NCBI GenBank assembly: GCA_021734595.1
Contig: JAIPIO010000065.1
Coordinates: forward strand, 1-15,144
Source of the DNA: Kiritimatiellales bacterium
GTDB lineage: Bacteria; Verrucomicrobiota; Kiritimatiellia; Kiritimatiellales; Pontiellaceae
Length of the DNA stretch: 15,144 bases
Reading direction: 5' to 3'
This document shows positions 6,908 through 14,124 of the stretch, one piece after another (positions within the stretch are counted from its first letter, which is position 1; each line of letters opens with the position of its first letter). A program made the translations under genes and the position numbers. The notes beneath the pieces are model-generated. The model was not told the origin of the DNA. It ran no database searches and worked only from the letters and a program-made list of their open reading frames with translations.

Positions 6908-8536
6908 ATGAAAAAGCTTTGCATGGTTGTCTATCTGCTATGCATCTGTGGATTTGTCCATGCAGCGAAAAAACCGAACATCCTGTTTTTCTATGCGGAT
7001 GACTGGGGGCGGATTGCGAGCTGCTACGCGGATGACGACCGGTTTGGCGGGCTGAGCAGTGTTGTTAAAACCCCGGCGATTGACCGGGTGGCCGAAGAGG
7101 GCATTGTTTTTTCCCGGGCGTACTACCCGGTTTCCCAGTGCACGCCCTGCCGGGCATCGATTGCCACCGGCTCCTATTTCTGGCGGGCCGGGAAAAGGGC
7201 GTTCCTGAACTGGAAGGACGGATTTGAAGGGGAAGATCCCGGGGCAAAACTTCCGGGGTTCGGGGCGGCATTGGTGGAGCAGGGCTATCTGATGAAGAAG
7301 TCCTGCAAGACGATGAACCAAAGCTGGACGAAGACGACGCTTATCCCGGGAGTGTTGGCAAAGGGTCGTTATTCGCTGGCCATCTACGAAGGTGAATCCG
7401 GCGCAGACCGCCGCAACATCCGCGCGGAACTCGAAGCGGGTTACCGGACGGCAATGAAGAATGTGCTGGCCGCCCGAAAAGAGGGGCAGCCCTTCTATTT
7501 TGTCTACGGTCCCATCAACACCCACCGTCCCTGGATTCAGGGATCCGGCAAGGAACTGTGGGGCCTCGAGCCGGAAACGTTGAAGGGGAAACTCCCCGCT
7601 TTTCTGCCGGATGTGCCGGAGGTGCGTGAAGACATGGCGGATTATCTCGGGGAAATCCAGGCACTGGATCTTATGCTCAACTGTTTTATGGAAGAGCTGG
7701 CCGCGGCCGGCGAGCTGGACAGTACTGTGATTATTGTAACCGGCGACAACGGCCCACCGGGTTTCACGCGCGGGAAGACCAACTGTTTTGACTTCGGTGC
7801 GGCGGCGCCCCTGATGATACGGTGGCCCGGTGTGGTTCATCACGGACGGAAGGTGACCGATTTCGTAAACCTGATGGATCTGGGGCCGACGTTTATTGAT
7901 ATTGGCGGCGGCAAGATTCCTGCCGGTATGAATGGAAAGAGTCTGGTGCCAATTCTGGCTGCCAAGGGCAACGGCCGCATCGAACCGGAACGGGACCACG
8001 TCGTATTCGGCAGGGAACGCCATGTTCACGACGCCCGGGAAGGCAACCTTTCGTATCCATCGCGTGCCATCCGAACGGATGATTTTCTCTACATCATTAA
8101 TCCTCATGCCGATCGATGGCCCGAGGGCGACCCGTATGAAAGCGCGAAGATATCGGACCCCTCGGAACTGGCCAGGATCGGCGGAGTCTATGGCGACACT
8201 GCGGTGGCCTTCTTCGATATCGACGGCAGTCCAACCAAAGCCTGGGTGATGGCGTGCCGTGACGACCCGGCCAACCGGAAATACTGGGAATGGGCGTTCG
8301 CCAAACGCCCGGCCGAAGAGTTCTATGATGTCCGCAGTGATCCATTCCAGCTGAAAAACCTGGCCAACGATGAACGCTTTTCCGCCGAGAAGGCGAAACT
8401 TGCCGCCAGACTGCGGAAACTCCGTGAAGATACGGAAGACCCGCGCCTGACCGATCTGTTCGATCAGGCTCCGTGGGCCTCGCCCGGGAATCAAGGCAAA
8501 AGGGCGCTCAATTCTTCTGCTGTGCCGTCCAGATGA
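6908..8536 (+). CDS. Secreted sulfatase, sulfamidase-like, with CTPCR active-site motif
   Basis: A 542-residue family S1 sulfatase. The signal peptide is MKKLCMVVYLLCICGFVHA, then KKPNILFFYADDWGRIAS with metal-binding Asp31-Asp32. The formylglycine motif is CTPCRASIATG (Cys78, Arg82), with Cys in place of the usual Ser/Ala before Arg. CKTMNQSW (Lys134) sits where GK-x-W motifs occur, THRPW (His206) and VTGDNGPPGFTRGKTN (Asp280, Asn281, Lys290) follow, and FDFGAAAPLMIRWPG is typical. The HRPW and RGKTN pattern resembles heparan N-sulfatase-like S1 members more than the other sulfatase in this window. The ATG at 6908 has GGAG upstream and starts directly at the signal peptide; the ATG at 6875 also has AAGGA and would add 11 residues. 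The 3' end overlaps the convergent ThuA-like gene by 29 bases. Likely action: desulfation of extracellular glycans; substrate unknown. Confidence 0.88.
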   Translation: MKKLCMVVYLLCICGFVHAAKKPNILFFYADDWGRIASCYADDDRFGGLSSVVKTPAIDRVAEEGIVFSRAYYPVSQCTPCRASIATGSYFWRAGKRAFLNWKDGFEGEDPGAKLPGFGAALVEQGYLMKKSCKTMNQSWTKTTLIPGVLAKGRYSLAIYEGESGADRRNIRAELEAGYRTAMKNVLAARKEGQPFYFVYGPINTHRPWIQGSGKELWGLEPETLKGKLPAFLPDVPEVREDMADYLGEIQALDLMLNCFMEELAAAGELDSTVIIVTGDNGPPGFTRGKTNCFDFGAAAPLMIRWPGVVHHGRKVTDFVNLMDLGPTFIDIGGGKIPAGMNGKSLVPILAAKGNGRIEPERDHVVFGRERHVHDAREGNLSYPSRAIRTDDFLYIINPHADRWPEGDPYESAKISDPSELARIGGVYGDTAVAFFDIDGSPTKAWVMACRDDPANRKYWEWAFAKRPAEEFYDVRSDPFQLKNLANDERFSAEKAKLAARLRKLREDTEDPRLTDLFDQAPWASPGNQGKRALNSSAVPSR

Positions 8537-9248
8537 TGCCTTGCCGGATCAATCTGCGAAGGCTTGGGTTGTCGTACGACTGCTTGTCGTGGCCGAGCTG
8601 GATGAAGAATACACTGGTTTTTGGATGGGGGTGGGTCCAGGCGATCTGATGGTTGCTGAGCTCGTGGCCGGTGGAGAGCAGCAGGTGGTTGCCGTCATGA
8701 TAGATCCAGCCTTTGTAGGTTTCGTCGTGAATGGTGAAATCCGTAACGCCACGTGTAATGGGGTGGTTGGAATCCTCCACTTTGATATTCATATCCATAT
8801 CGTGCTTCCAGGTTGGGCGCGGGTAGTGCTTTCCGTCCCGGGTCTGTTCCTTGAGCACGTAGGTGGCCCCGACAATATTCTCGTACTCGATCCAGTCGGG
8901 GAATCCAGCGATGGCATGGTGCATCACCGTCAGTCCGACGCCTTTATCCAGCAGCTTCAGGAAATTTTTCCGGTGCGGTTCGGAAAGGGTTTGGCGGAAA
9001 TTATACATCACGATGGCGTCGTAGGCAAAATCCTCGATGTTTTCGAACAGGGCTCCGGGATCCTTTCCCATCTCCTTGACGGTGCAGTCCAGCCCGTCCA
9101 GCTGCTCGAACATGGCATTGAACGCGGGGTTGTCGTATTTGTGTGTGCCCGTGATGACCAGCACCTTCAAAGAATCCGCCGCCTGGACGCCGATGGCTCC
9201 CGCCAGAAAACAAACTGCCCATAAACATAATCTGATACGCTTCATCAT
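8508..9248 (-). CDS. Secreted ThuA-like domain protein
   Basis: A 246-residue protein with a signal peptide (MMKRIRLCLWAVCFLAGAIGVQA) and a ThuA-like domain (trehalose-utilisation family, class I glutamine amidotransferase-like fold). Family landmarks: KVLVITGTHKYDNPAF after the signal, YDAIVMYNF, GVGLTVMHHAIAGFPDW (His110, His111), NHPITRGVTDFTIHDETYKGW and FFIQLGHDKQSYDNPSLRRLI near the end. ThuA-like proteins are common in sugar and glycan catabolism clusters of PVC and Bacteroidetes bacteria; the biochemical activity is not settled. The start at 9248 has GGAGG 5 bases upstream; the adjacent ATG at 9245 (8 bases) is equally possible. Only signal peptide plus domain is present, with no attached DUF1080 or cytochrome. 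It overlaps the 3' end of the opposing sulfatase and likely belongs to the same glycan-use setting though transcribed oppositely. Confidence 0.88.
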   Translation of the reverse strand: MMKRIRLCLWAVCFLAGAIGVQAADSLKVLVITGTHKYDNPAFNAMFEQLDGLDCTVKEMGKDPGALFENIEDFAYDAIVMYNFRQTLSEPHRKNFLKLLDKGVGLTVMHHAIAGFPDWIEYENIVGATYVLKEQTRDGKHYPRPTWKHDMDMNIKVEDSNHPITRGVTDFTIHDETYKGWIYHDGNHLLLSTGHELSNHQIAWTHPHPKTSVFFIQLGHDKQSYDNPSLRRLIRQGIIWTAQQKN

Positions 9249-9351
9249 TCCATCCTCCACAAGATAGCCCACAGACTACTCAGAACAGGTGCTTTTGCAA
9301 GAGGCATTGAATCGTCCAGTGTTTTTTCCGCACAGCGCTCCCACTCGCCTT

Positions 9352-9366
9352 TTCCAGACCCTGGAT
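9352..9366. repeat. TTCCA-N5-TGGAA palindrome, near copy
   Basis: TTCCA-gaccc-TGGAT, one mismatch, in the region between the ThuA-like gene and lysS. It lies just before the hairpin made from two further copies. Confidence 0.55.
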
Positions 9367-9369
9367 CAA

Positions 9370-9422
9370 AACTTCCAGCCATTGGAAATCCGTTGGCTGA
9401 CGGATTCCAAGGGCTGGAAGTT
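9370..9422. repeat. Long hairpin built from two palindrome copies (9373-9387 and 9405-9419)
   Basis: The left arm (9370-9393) and right arm (9400-9422) pair as 11 bp, one mismatch, 6 bp, one bulged A and 5 bp around the loop TGGCTG. Each arm holds an exact TTCCA-N5-TGGAA copy (spacers gccat and agggc). It lies between divergent genes, so it is not an ordinary terminator for either. Its right arm ends within the first two bases of the predicted lysS -35 box, so an operator or topology role is plausible. Confidence 0.75.
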
Positions 9423-9449
9423 GACTTGGCGGTAGCGAATGCCTACTCT
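9421..9449 (+). promoter_or_regulatory. Predicted lysS promoter
   Basis: A -35 TTGACT (9421-9426), a 17-bp spacer and a -10 TACTCT (9444-9449) fit a sigma-70 promoter, with 4 of 6 matches in the -10 box. The transcript would begin near 9456 and reach the ribosome site AGGAGA (9465-9470), 5 bases before the ATG. The -35 touches the upstream hairpin. Confidence 0.5.
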
Positions 9450-9475
9450 CGGCTCTCACTTTTCAGGAGAACATT

Positions 9476-10924
9476 ATGAGCGAAGAACAGCAGGGCAACG
9501 AATACCGTCAACAGCGCATCGAAAACATGAACAAGCTGGAGGAGGCCGGGTTTCCAGCCTTTGGAAAGGCGTTTGAACGCACGGCGCGGCTCGACGAGCT
9601 GCATGCGACCTTTGAAGAGGGCAGGGAAGTCAAGGGCTGCGGCCGCATCGTGGCGATCCGCAAGATGGGCAAGATGGCCTTTGCCCATATTTCCGACGGC
9701 TCGGCCAAGTTCCAGCTGATGGTGAAGAAGGATTTGCTGGGCGAAGAAAGCTTCGCGGCATTCAAGCTGCTCGACCTCGGCGATATTATCGGCGTTGGCG
9801 GCGAACTGTTCATCACCCGCACGGAAGAGGAGACGATCCGCGTTAACGAATGGACGCTGCTTTCCAAGGCGTTGCTGCCGCTGCCGGAAAAGTTCCACGG
9901 TCTGACGGATGTGGAAACGCGCTACCGCCAGCGGTCGCTCGACCTCATCTCCAACGAAGAGGTGATGGACGTATTCAAGAAGCGTACGCAGGTAATGAAG
10001 GAGATTCGCAACTTCCTCGATGCGCGCGGCTACTACGAGGTGGAAACCCCGATGCTCCAGCAGATTGCCGGCGGCGCGGCGGCCAAACCATTCATGGCGC
10101 ACTACAACGCGCTCAACATCGATGTCTTCATGCGCATCGCGCCGGAGCTGTATCTGAAGCGTTTGATCGTTGGTGGCATGGACCGCGTCTACGAAATGAA
10201 CCGCAACTTCCGCAACGAAGGGCTCGACCGCACGCACAACCCGGAATTCACCTGCCTCGAAATCTATCAGGCCTACGGCGACATGCGCACCATGCAGGAG
10301 CTGATCCAGAGCATGTTCACGCATCTGGCTGAAACCATTTTCGGGAAAATGGAATTTGAGTGGATGGGCAACACCATCAACCTGCAAACGCCTTGGCGCG
10401 AAGTGCCGTACCACGATCTCGTCAAGGAACACCTCGGTGCCGACTGGTTCGAAAAAAGCCTCGCCGAAGCCAAGGCCAAGGCTGCGGAACTCGAAGTCCA
10501 TATCGAAGCAGGCGCCGACTTCAAGCAGGTGACCCACGAAATCTACGACAAGACCATCGAGGGTACGCTGATTCAACCGACCTTCATCACCCGCCTGCCG
10601 GCCGAGCTCGTGCCGCTGGCCAACCCGTGTGCCGACGACCCCGAGCTGGTCGATGTCTTTGAGCTCATCATTGGCGGCAAGGAAATCGCCCCGGCCTACA
10701 GCGAACTGAACAACCCGTTGGAGCAGCGCAAGCGCTTTGAGGAACAGGCCGCCGGCGATGGAAGCAAGATCGACGAGGATTTTCTTGCAGCGCTTGAAGT
10801 GGGCATGCCGCCGACCGGTGGAATGGGCATCGGCATCGACCGTCTACTCATGCTGCTCACCGGCTCCGACGCCATCCGCGACGTGATCCTCTTCCCGCAG
10901 CTCAAGCCGCGTGCTGCTGAGTAG
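9476..10924 (+). CDS. lysS: Lysyl-tRNA synthetase, class II
   Basis: A 482-residue cytoplasmic enzyme that charges tRNA-Lys with lysine using ATP. The N-terminal OB-fold anticodon-binding domain covers about residues 55-130 (GRIVAIRKMGKMAFAHISDG). The catalytic core shows class II motif 1 (about 170-195, FLDARGYYEVETPML), motif 2 (YEMNRNFRNEGLDRTHNPEF, about 239-258) and motif 3 (GMGIGIDRLLMLLT, near the C-terminus). IAGGAAAKPF and RIAPELYLKRL are characteristic of LysRS. Length is near the usual 490-505, so it is complete. AGGAGA 5 bases upstream fixes the ATG. The next gene starts 73 bases downstream. A TTCCA-N5-TGGAA palindrome lies inside codons 26-31. Another chance palindrome (CCATTTTC-gg-GAAAATGG, 10335-10352) is present in the coding region. 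This is a housekeeping gene and marks a core-genome segment. Confidence 0.97.
   Translation: MSEEQQGNEYRQQRIENMNKLEEAGFPAFGKAFERTARLDELHATFEEGREVKGCGRIVAIRKMGKMAFAHISDGSAKFQLMVKKDLLGEESFAAFKLLDLGDIIGVGGELFITRTEEETIRVNEWTLLSKALLPLPEKFHGLTDVETRYRQRSLDLISNEEVMDVFKKRTQVMKEIRNFLDARGYYEVETPMLQQIAGGAAAKPFMAHYNALNIDVFMRIAPELYLKRLIVGGMDRVYEMNRNFRNEGLDRTHNPEFTCLEIYQAYGDMRTMQELIQSMFTHLAETIFGKMEFEWMGNTINLQTPWREVPYHDLVKEHLGADWFEKSLAEAKAKAAELEVHIEAGADFKQVTHEIYDKTIEGTLIQPTFITRLPAELVPLANPCADDPELVDVFELIIGGKEIAPAYSELNNPLEQRKRFEEQAAGDGSKIDEDFLAALEVGMPPTGGMGIGIDRLLMLLTGSDAIRDVILFPQLKPRAAE
9552..9566. repeat. TTCCA-N5-TGGAA palindrome inside lysS
   Basis: Exact copy with spacer gcctt, arms extending to TTTCCA and TGGAAA. 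It is read in the F-P-A-F-G-K frame, a different frame from copy 1, so the DNA and not the peptide is what repeats. Confidence 0.75.
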
Positions 10925-10972
10925 CCCACCTGCTGTACAAAGATCTGGATCACTCAGTCCCCTGTATGTATT

Positions 10973-10991
10973 CTCCTTCCCTGCGAAGGAG
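10973..10991 (+). promoter_or_regulatory. Hairpin covering the ribosome binding site of the HD-CHAD gene
   Basis: CTCCTTC (10973-10979) pairs perfectly with GAAGGAG (10985-10991) across the loop CCTGC. The right arm contains the strong Shine-Dalgarno AAGGAG, 6 bases before the ATG at 10998. Folding would hide the ribosome site, so translation may be controlled or coupled to upstream ribosome movement. No ligand or thermosensor class is recognised. Confidence 0.5.
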
Positions 10992-10997
10992 CAGTAC

Positions 10998-12464
10998 ATG
11001 AAACTGGACCGGGAAATCCTGAAACTAGGCAAGCGCTTCGAAATCGAAAGCCCGCATGTGGAGCATGTGGCTTCCCAGGCATTGGAAATCTTCGATGGTT
11101 TTTTTCCAGACCTTGGAATAAGCAAGCGCGACCGCGAACTGCTTTCCGCCGCCGCCTGCCTTCACGATATCGGCTATGCGTCCGATTCAAGGAACCATGT
11201 AGAGGAAGGCGCGCGCATCCTGCTGGAACATCCGCTCACGGCATTTTCTTCCAATGACTGGAAAACGGTTGTCGCAATCGTTCTGCTGCATCGGCGCGAT
11301 TGGCGGAAGGCACTCAACCATGAATTGGTTGCCGGGTTTCCCGAACAGCGGAAAAGCCTGGCCTTGCAGCTCGGCGCCATCCTGCGGATTGCCGACGGAT
11401 TGGACCACGGCCACGTTCAGGATGCCGAAATTGTTTCCTGTCGCCGGCAAAAAGCGGCGGACCGGATTGATGTCCGGTGCGGGTGGTACACGGGCAATAT
11501 TCCATGGGCGCAGGGCAAGGCCGACCTGTGGCAGGAGGTGTTCGGAAGGCCGCTTGAGATCCGCGGCACAGGAAAACCCGCGGACTCGCCGGTAATGGCT
11601 TCGGTGCGGAAAACCCTCTATGCGCAGTATGATATTATGCGCGACAACGTTCCGGGCATGCGCCTTGGCGAAGCCCCGGAATGTCTGCACGACTACCGGG
11701 TGGCGATGCGGCGCTTCCGGGCTGCCCTGAAAATGTTCCGTGCCTGCCTGCGCGAAACATCGGCCACGGAGCTGGACGCTCGCCTGGGGACTCTGTCCGA
11801 TGCCCTCGGTCCGGTGCGCGACGAGCAGGTCTGGCTGCAGTTAATAGAAAGCGGCGAGGTTGAAGCGTTGCTGCGCACCGCACCGGGAGGTGCGGAGTAT
11901 ATTGGAGAGGAACGCCGGCGCGTTGGTGAGGTGGAAAAGCGGGTGCCCGGCATAATCGACAGTCCCGCGTGTCTGGAGACGATGGATATGATGAACCGTC
12001 TGCTGCGCGTGGAGCTGCCCGTCCGGTTGCGCAAGGAATCCCCGAAAACCGTGAAGCGCGAAGCGGCATGCAGACTGGGCCGCCTGCTGGAGCGCCTGTA
12101 CCGGATCGACGAGGCGACGATGCAGGAAAGCGAGGAACAACTGCACGAGATAAGAAAGCTATGCCGGCGCGGGCGGTATTATGCTGAATTCGCGACGGTG
12201 GTTCCGGGAAAGGACATTCCGCAGCTGCGGCGGCACCTGAAAGCCATCGCGACCTCGCTGGGCCAAGTGCGCGACGTGGCTCTGCATCTGCAGCGTATTG
12301 AAGGGATGCCGTTCTATGTCCCGTTTCCGGAATATCTGCTGCCGCTTCAGCGATGCGGGCGCGAACGGTTTTCCAAGCATTGGAAAAAGATACACAAGCC
12401 GGCATTCCGCAGGAAAGTGATGAAGCAGTTGAACCGCAACGGAAAGAAAAGCGCAAAATCCTGA
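10998..12464 (+). CDS. HD-domain and CHAD-domain fusion protein
   Basis: A 488-residue cytoplasmic protein with two domains. Residues 15-190 form an HD-type domain: EHVA (His23), ACLHDIGYASDSRNH (His56, Asp57), LLHRRD (His98) and ILRIADGLDHGHV (Asp133). It is clearly related to the C-terminal domain of the Ppx/GppA protein encoded next door (LHDIG, YHRR and ILRVADALDRGHV line up). Residues 200-480 form a CHAD domain: LHDYRVAMRRFRAALKMF (His231, several Arg) and the second repeat LHEIRKLCRRGRYYAEF (His383), with LGPVRD and LGQVRDVALHL motifs. CHAD domains bind polyphosphate through their basic helices. The ATG at 10998 has AAGGAG 6 bases upstream. With ppx and ppk1 downstream, a polyphosphate-sensing or polyphosphate-directed phosphohydrolase is the natural reading; the activity is inferred. 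Four palindrome copies lie inside the gene, one of them imperfect. Confidence 0.85.
   Translation: MKLDREILKLGKRFEIESPHVEHVASQALEIFDGFFPDLGISKRDRELLSAAACLHDIGYASDSRNHVEEGARILLEHPLTAFSSNDWKTVVAIVLLHRRDWRKALNHELVAGFPEQRKSLALQLGAILRIADGLDHGHVQDAEIVSCRRQKAADRIDVRCGWYTGNIPWAQGKADLWQEVFGRPLEIRGTGKPADSPVMASVRKTLYAQYDIMRDNVPGMRLGEAPECLHDYRVAMRRFRAALKMFRACLRETSATELDARLGTLSDALGPVRDEQVWLQLIESGEVEALLRTAPGGAEYIGEERRRVGEVEKRVPGIIDSPACLETMDMMNRLLRVELPVRLRKESPKTVKREAACRLGRLLERLYRIDEATMQESEEQLHEIRKLCRRGRYYAEFATVVPGKDIPQLRRHLKAIATSLGQVRDVALHLQRIEGMPFYVPFPEYLLPLQRCGRERFSKHWKKIHKPAFRRKVMKQLNRNGKKSAKS
11073..11087. repeat. TTCCA-N5-TGGAA palindrome, near copy
   Basis: TCCCA-ggcat-TGGAA, one mismatch, in the HD-CHAD gene (codons S-Q-A-L-E). 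It lies 16 bases before the next exact copy. Confidence 0.5.
11104..11118. repeat. TTCCA-N5-TGGAA palindrome inside the HD-CHAD gene
   Basis: Exact copy with spacer gacct, within the F-P-D-L-G reading. Confidence 0.7.
11249..11263. repeat. TTCCA-N5-TGGAA palindrome inside the HD-CHAD gene
   Basis: Exact copy with spacer atgac (gtcat on the other strand), read as S-N-D-W-K. Confidence 0.7.
12371..12385. repeat. TTCCA-N5-TGGAA palindrome near the HD-CHAD 3' end
   Basis: Exact copy with spacer agcat and arms extended to TTTTCCA and TGGAAAA, read as F-S-K-H-W-K. Confidence 0.75.
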
Positions 12465-12486
12465 CACAAATTTAATGCAATCTTCA

Positions 12487-12517
12487 TTGAACAAGATGTG
12501 CCCTATCTCTGTATACT
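12487..12517 (+). promoter_or_regulatory. Possible promoter giving a leaderless ppx transcript
   Basis: TTGAAC (12487-12492) and TATACT (12512-12517) are separated by 19 bp, longer than the ideal 17. Transcription would start about 7 bases after the -10, at or next to the ATG at 12524. No Shine-Dalgarno is visible before that ATG, which suits a leaderless message. The alternative is read-through from the HD-CHAD gene, whose stop is 59 bases upstream. Confidence 0.4.
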
Positions 12518-12523
12518 GCAGCC

Positions 12524-14119
12524 ATGAAAGAAAAACCCAGGAAACCCGTTGTTGAGGAAAGTCCAGTTGTTCCTGTACTCGTCAAGGCAGTGATCGATAT
12601 CGGCGCCACTTCACTCCGCATGGTCATTGCGGAAATCGGGAAAGACGGGTCGGTGCGCACGCTGGAATCGCTGCAGCAAAGTGTCAGCATTGGGCGGGAT
12701 ACGTTCTCTACCGGTAAGGTTAGCGCTGAAACCATTGAGGAGTGCGTGCGGGTGCTGCGCAATTTCCGGGAAGTGCTGAAGGAGTACCGTATTGAGCATC
12801 CCGACCAGGTCCGGGCGGTGGCGACAAGTGCGGTACAGGAGGCGTCGAACCGCGATATGTTCCTGGACCGGGTGTTCATGGCTACAGGCATCAACCTGGA
12901 GGCGATCGATTCGGCGGAGGTGAGCCGTCTGACCTATTTCAGTATCCTGCCGCTGCTGGAGCATGAAGAAAAACTGAGGCAGGGCAATCTGCTGGTGGTG
13001 GAGGTGGGCGGCGGCCACACGGAAGTACTGGGCCTGCGGGATGGAGTGGTGTCCTTTGCCCATTCGTACCGGCTGGGGTCGTTTCGCATAAGGGAAATGT
13101 TGGAGGATGTCCAGGTTTCCGCGGTGCGGTTCCGGGAAATGCTGGAGGGGGGAATCATCTCCGGCATACGGCCGATTGTTGAGATTTTTTCCGCCCCGAA
13201 GGATGTGCGGATTCTGATACTGGGCGGCGATGCGCGTTTTGCCGCGAACCAGATCAAGCCGGGCTGGGACAAGCATCCGGTGGCGGCGTTGCGTACCGCG
13301 GCGCTGAGCCACCTCACGGACGATGTGTTGGAATGTTCGGTGGAAGAACTGGTGCGTAAGTTCAATCTGCCGTTCCCGGTTGCGGAATCGCTGGGACCGG
13401 CGCTGCTCATGATCCTGAATATTGTGCAGCAGATGAAACACAAGAGCTTTTATACCGGCACCGCCACCATGCGCGTCGGGTTGCTGCGCGAGGTGTCCGC
13501 CGGCGGCGCGTGGGACGAATCGTTTGTCCGGCAGATCATGCATTCCGCCATCGAGACCGGGCTGCATTTTGATTTTGACCAGGCACATGCCGAGATGGTG
13601 ACGGCCCACGCAAGGAAGCTTTTTCATGCACTGCAGGAGGAACACCAGCTTTCGCCGCGCTACGAGACCATTCTGGCCGTGGCCGCACTGCTGCATGATA
13701 TCGGGGAATTTATCAGCAACCGCAGTCATCACAAACACAGCCTGTATCTCATTGAGCACAGCGATATTTTCGGCCTGGGCCAGCAGGATCTGGCGATGGT
13801 GGCGCTGGTGGCCCGGTATCATCGCCGGGCGACGCCCCGTACCACGCATTTGGAATACAACCGACTCAACCGCGCCGACCGGATGCGGGTGAGCAAGCTG
13901 GCCGCCATCCTGCGGGTGGCGGACGCACTGGACCGGGGTCATGTGCAGCGAATCAGTCAGATTAAACTCGGCGTCCTGCCTGACCAGTTGATTGTCGGGG
14001 TGAACAATCCGCGCGCCTGCGCAGTGGAGCGGATGGCCCTGACGGAAAAGAGCGATATGTTTGAACAGGTATACGGCAAGAAGGTGGTGCTGCGCCCAAC
14101 CACCCAGCGCAAGGGGTAG
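12524..14119 (+). CDS. Ppx/GppA family phosphatase with C-terminal HD domain
   Basis: A 531-residue exopolyphosphatase / pppGpp phosphohydrolase family member. The ASKHA (actin-like) part shows the phosphate-1 loop VIDIGATSLRM (Asp25-Ser30), AVATSAVQEASN with the likely catalytic Glu106, and the phosphate-2 loop VVEVGGGHTEVLG (Glu160-Glu167). A second ASKHA segment ends near residue 320. Residues 335-520 are an HD domain as in long Ppx proteins: ALLHDIGEFISNRSHHKHS (His391, Asp392), ARYHRR and ILRVADALDRGHV. Expected role: release of phosphate from polyphosphate ends, possibly also pppGpp to ppGpp. A 22-residue N-terminal extension rich in Pro, Lys and Glu precedes the fold. The ATG at 12524 is the only sensible start although it lacks a ribosome site. 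It ends 5 bases before ppk1, so both are probably one transcript. Which of ppx or gppA it represents cannot be decided by eye. Confidence 0.9.
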   Translation: MKEKPRKPVVEESPVVPVLVKAVIDIGATSLRMVIAEIGKDGSVRTLESLQQSVSIGRDTFSTGKVSAETIEECVRVLRNFREVLKEYRIEHPDQVRAVATSAVQEASNRDMFLDRVFMATGINLEAIDSAEVSRLTYFSILPLLEHEEKLRQGNLLVVEVGGGHTEVLGLRDGVVSFAHSYRLGSFRIREMLEDVQVSAVRFREMLEGGIISGIRPIVEIFSAPKDVRILILGGDARFAANQIKPGWDKHPVAALRTAALSHLTDDVLECSVEELVRKFNLPFPVAESLGPALLMILNIVQQMKHKSFYTGTATMRVGLLREVSAGGAWDESFVRQIMHSAIETGLHFDFDQAHAEMVTAHARKLFHALQEEHQLSPRYETILAVAALLHDIGEFISNRSHHKHSLYLIEHSDIFGLGQQDLAMVALVARYHRRATPRTTHLEYNRLNRADRMRVSKLAAILRVADALDRGHVQRISQIKLGVLPDQLIVGVNNPRACAVERMALTEKSDMFEQVYGKKVVLRPTTQRKG

Positions 14120-14124
14120 GATTC

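Noticed and set aside
7209..7225. TTCCT-gaac-TGGAA-like sequence in the second sulfatase
   Set aside because: It has a 4-base spacer and an arm mismatch, so it is not counted as a copy of the palindrome.
6938..8494. A 518-codon open frame on the minus strand opposite the second sulfatase
   Set aside because: It is entirely antisense to a gene with clear sulfatase motifs and a signal peptide; its translation shows no family features and looks like a GC-driven shadow.
10335..10352. Perfect 8-bp inverted repeat CCATTTTC-gg-GAAAATGG inside lysS
   Set aside because: It does not fit the recurrent palindrome and lies in well-conserved coding sequence; a single occurrence can be chance.
9443..10576. 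A 377-codon minus-strand frame opposite lysS
   Set aside because: Antisense shadow of the tRNA synthetase; no ribosome site and no recognisable domain.
12611..13942. A 443-codon minus-strand frame opposite the Ppx gene
   Set aside because: His/Gln/Arg-rich translation with no motif, fully antisense to a well-supported gene.
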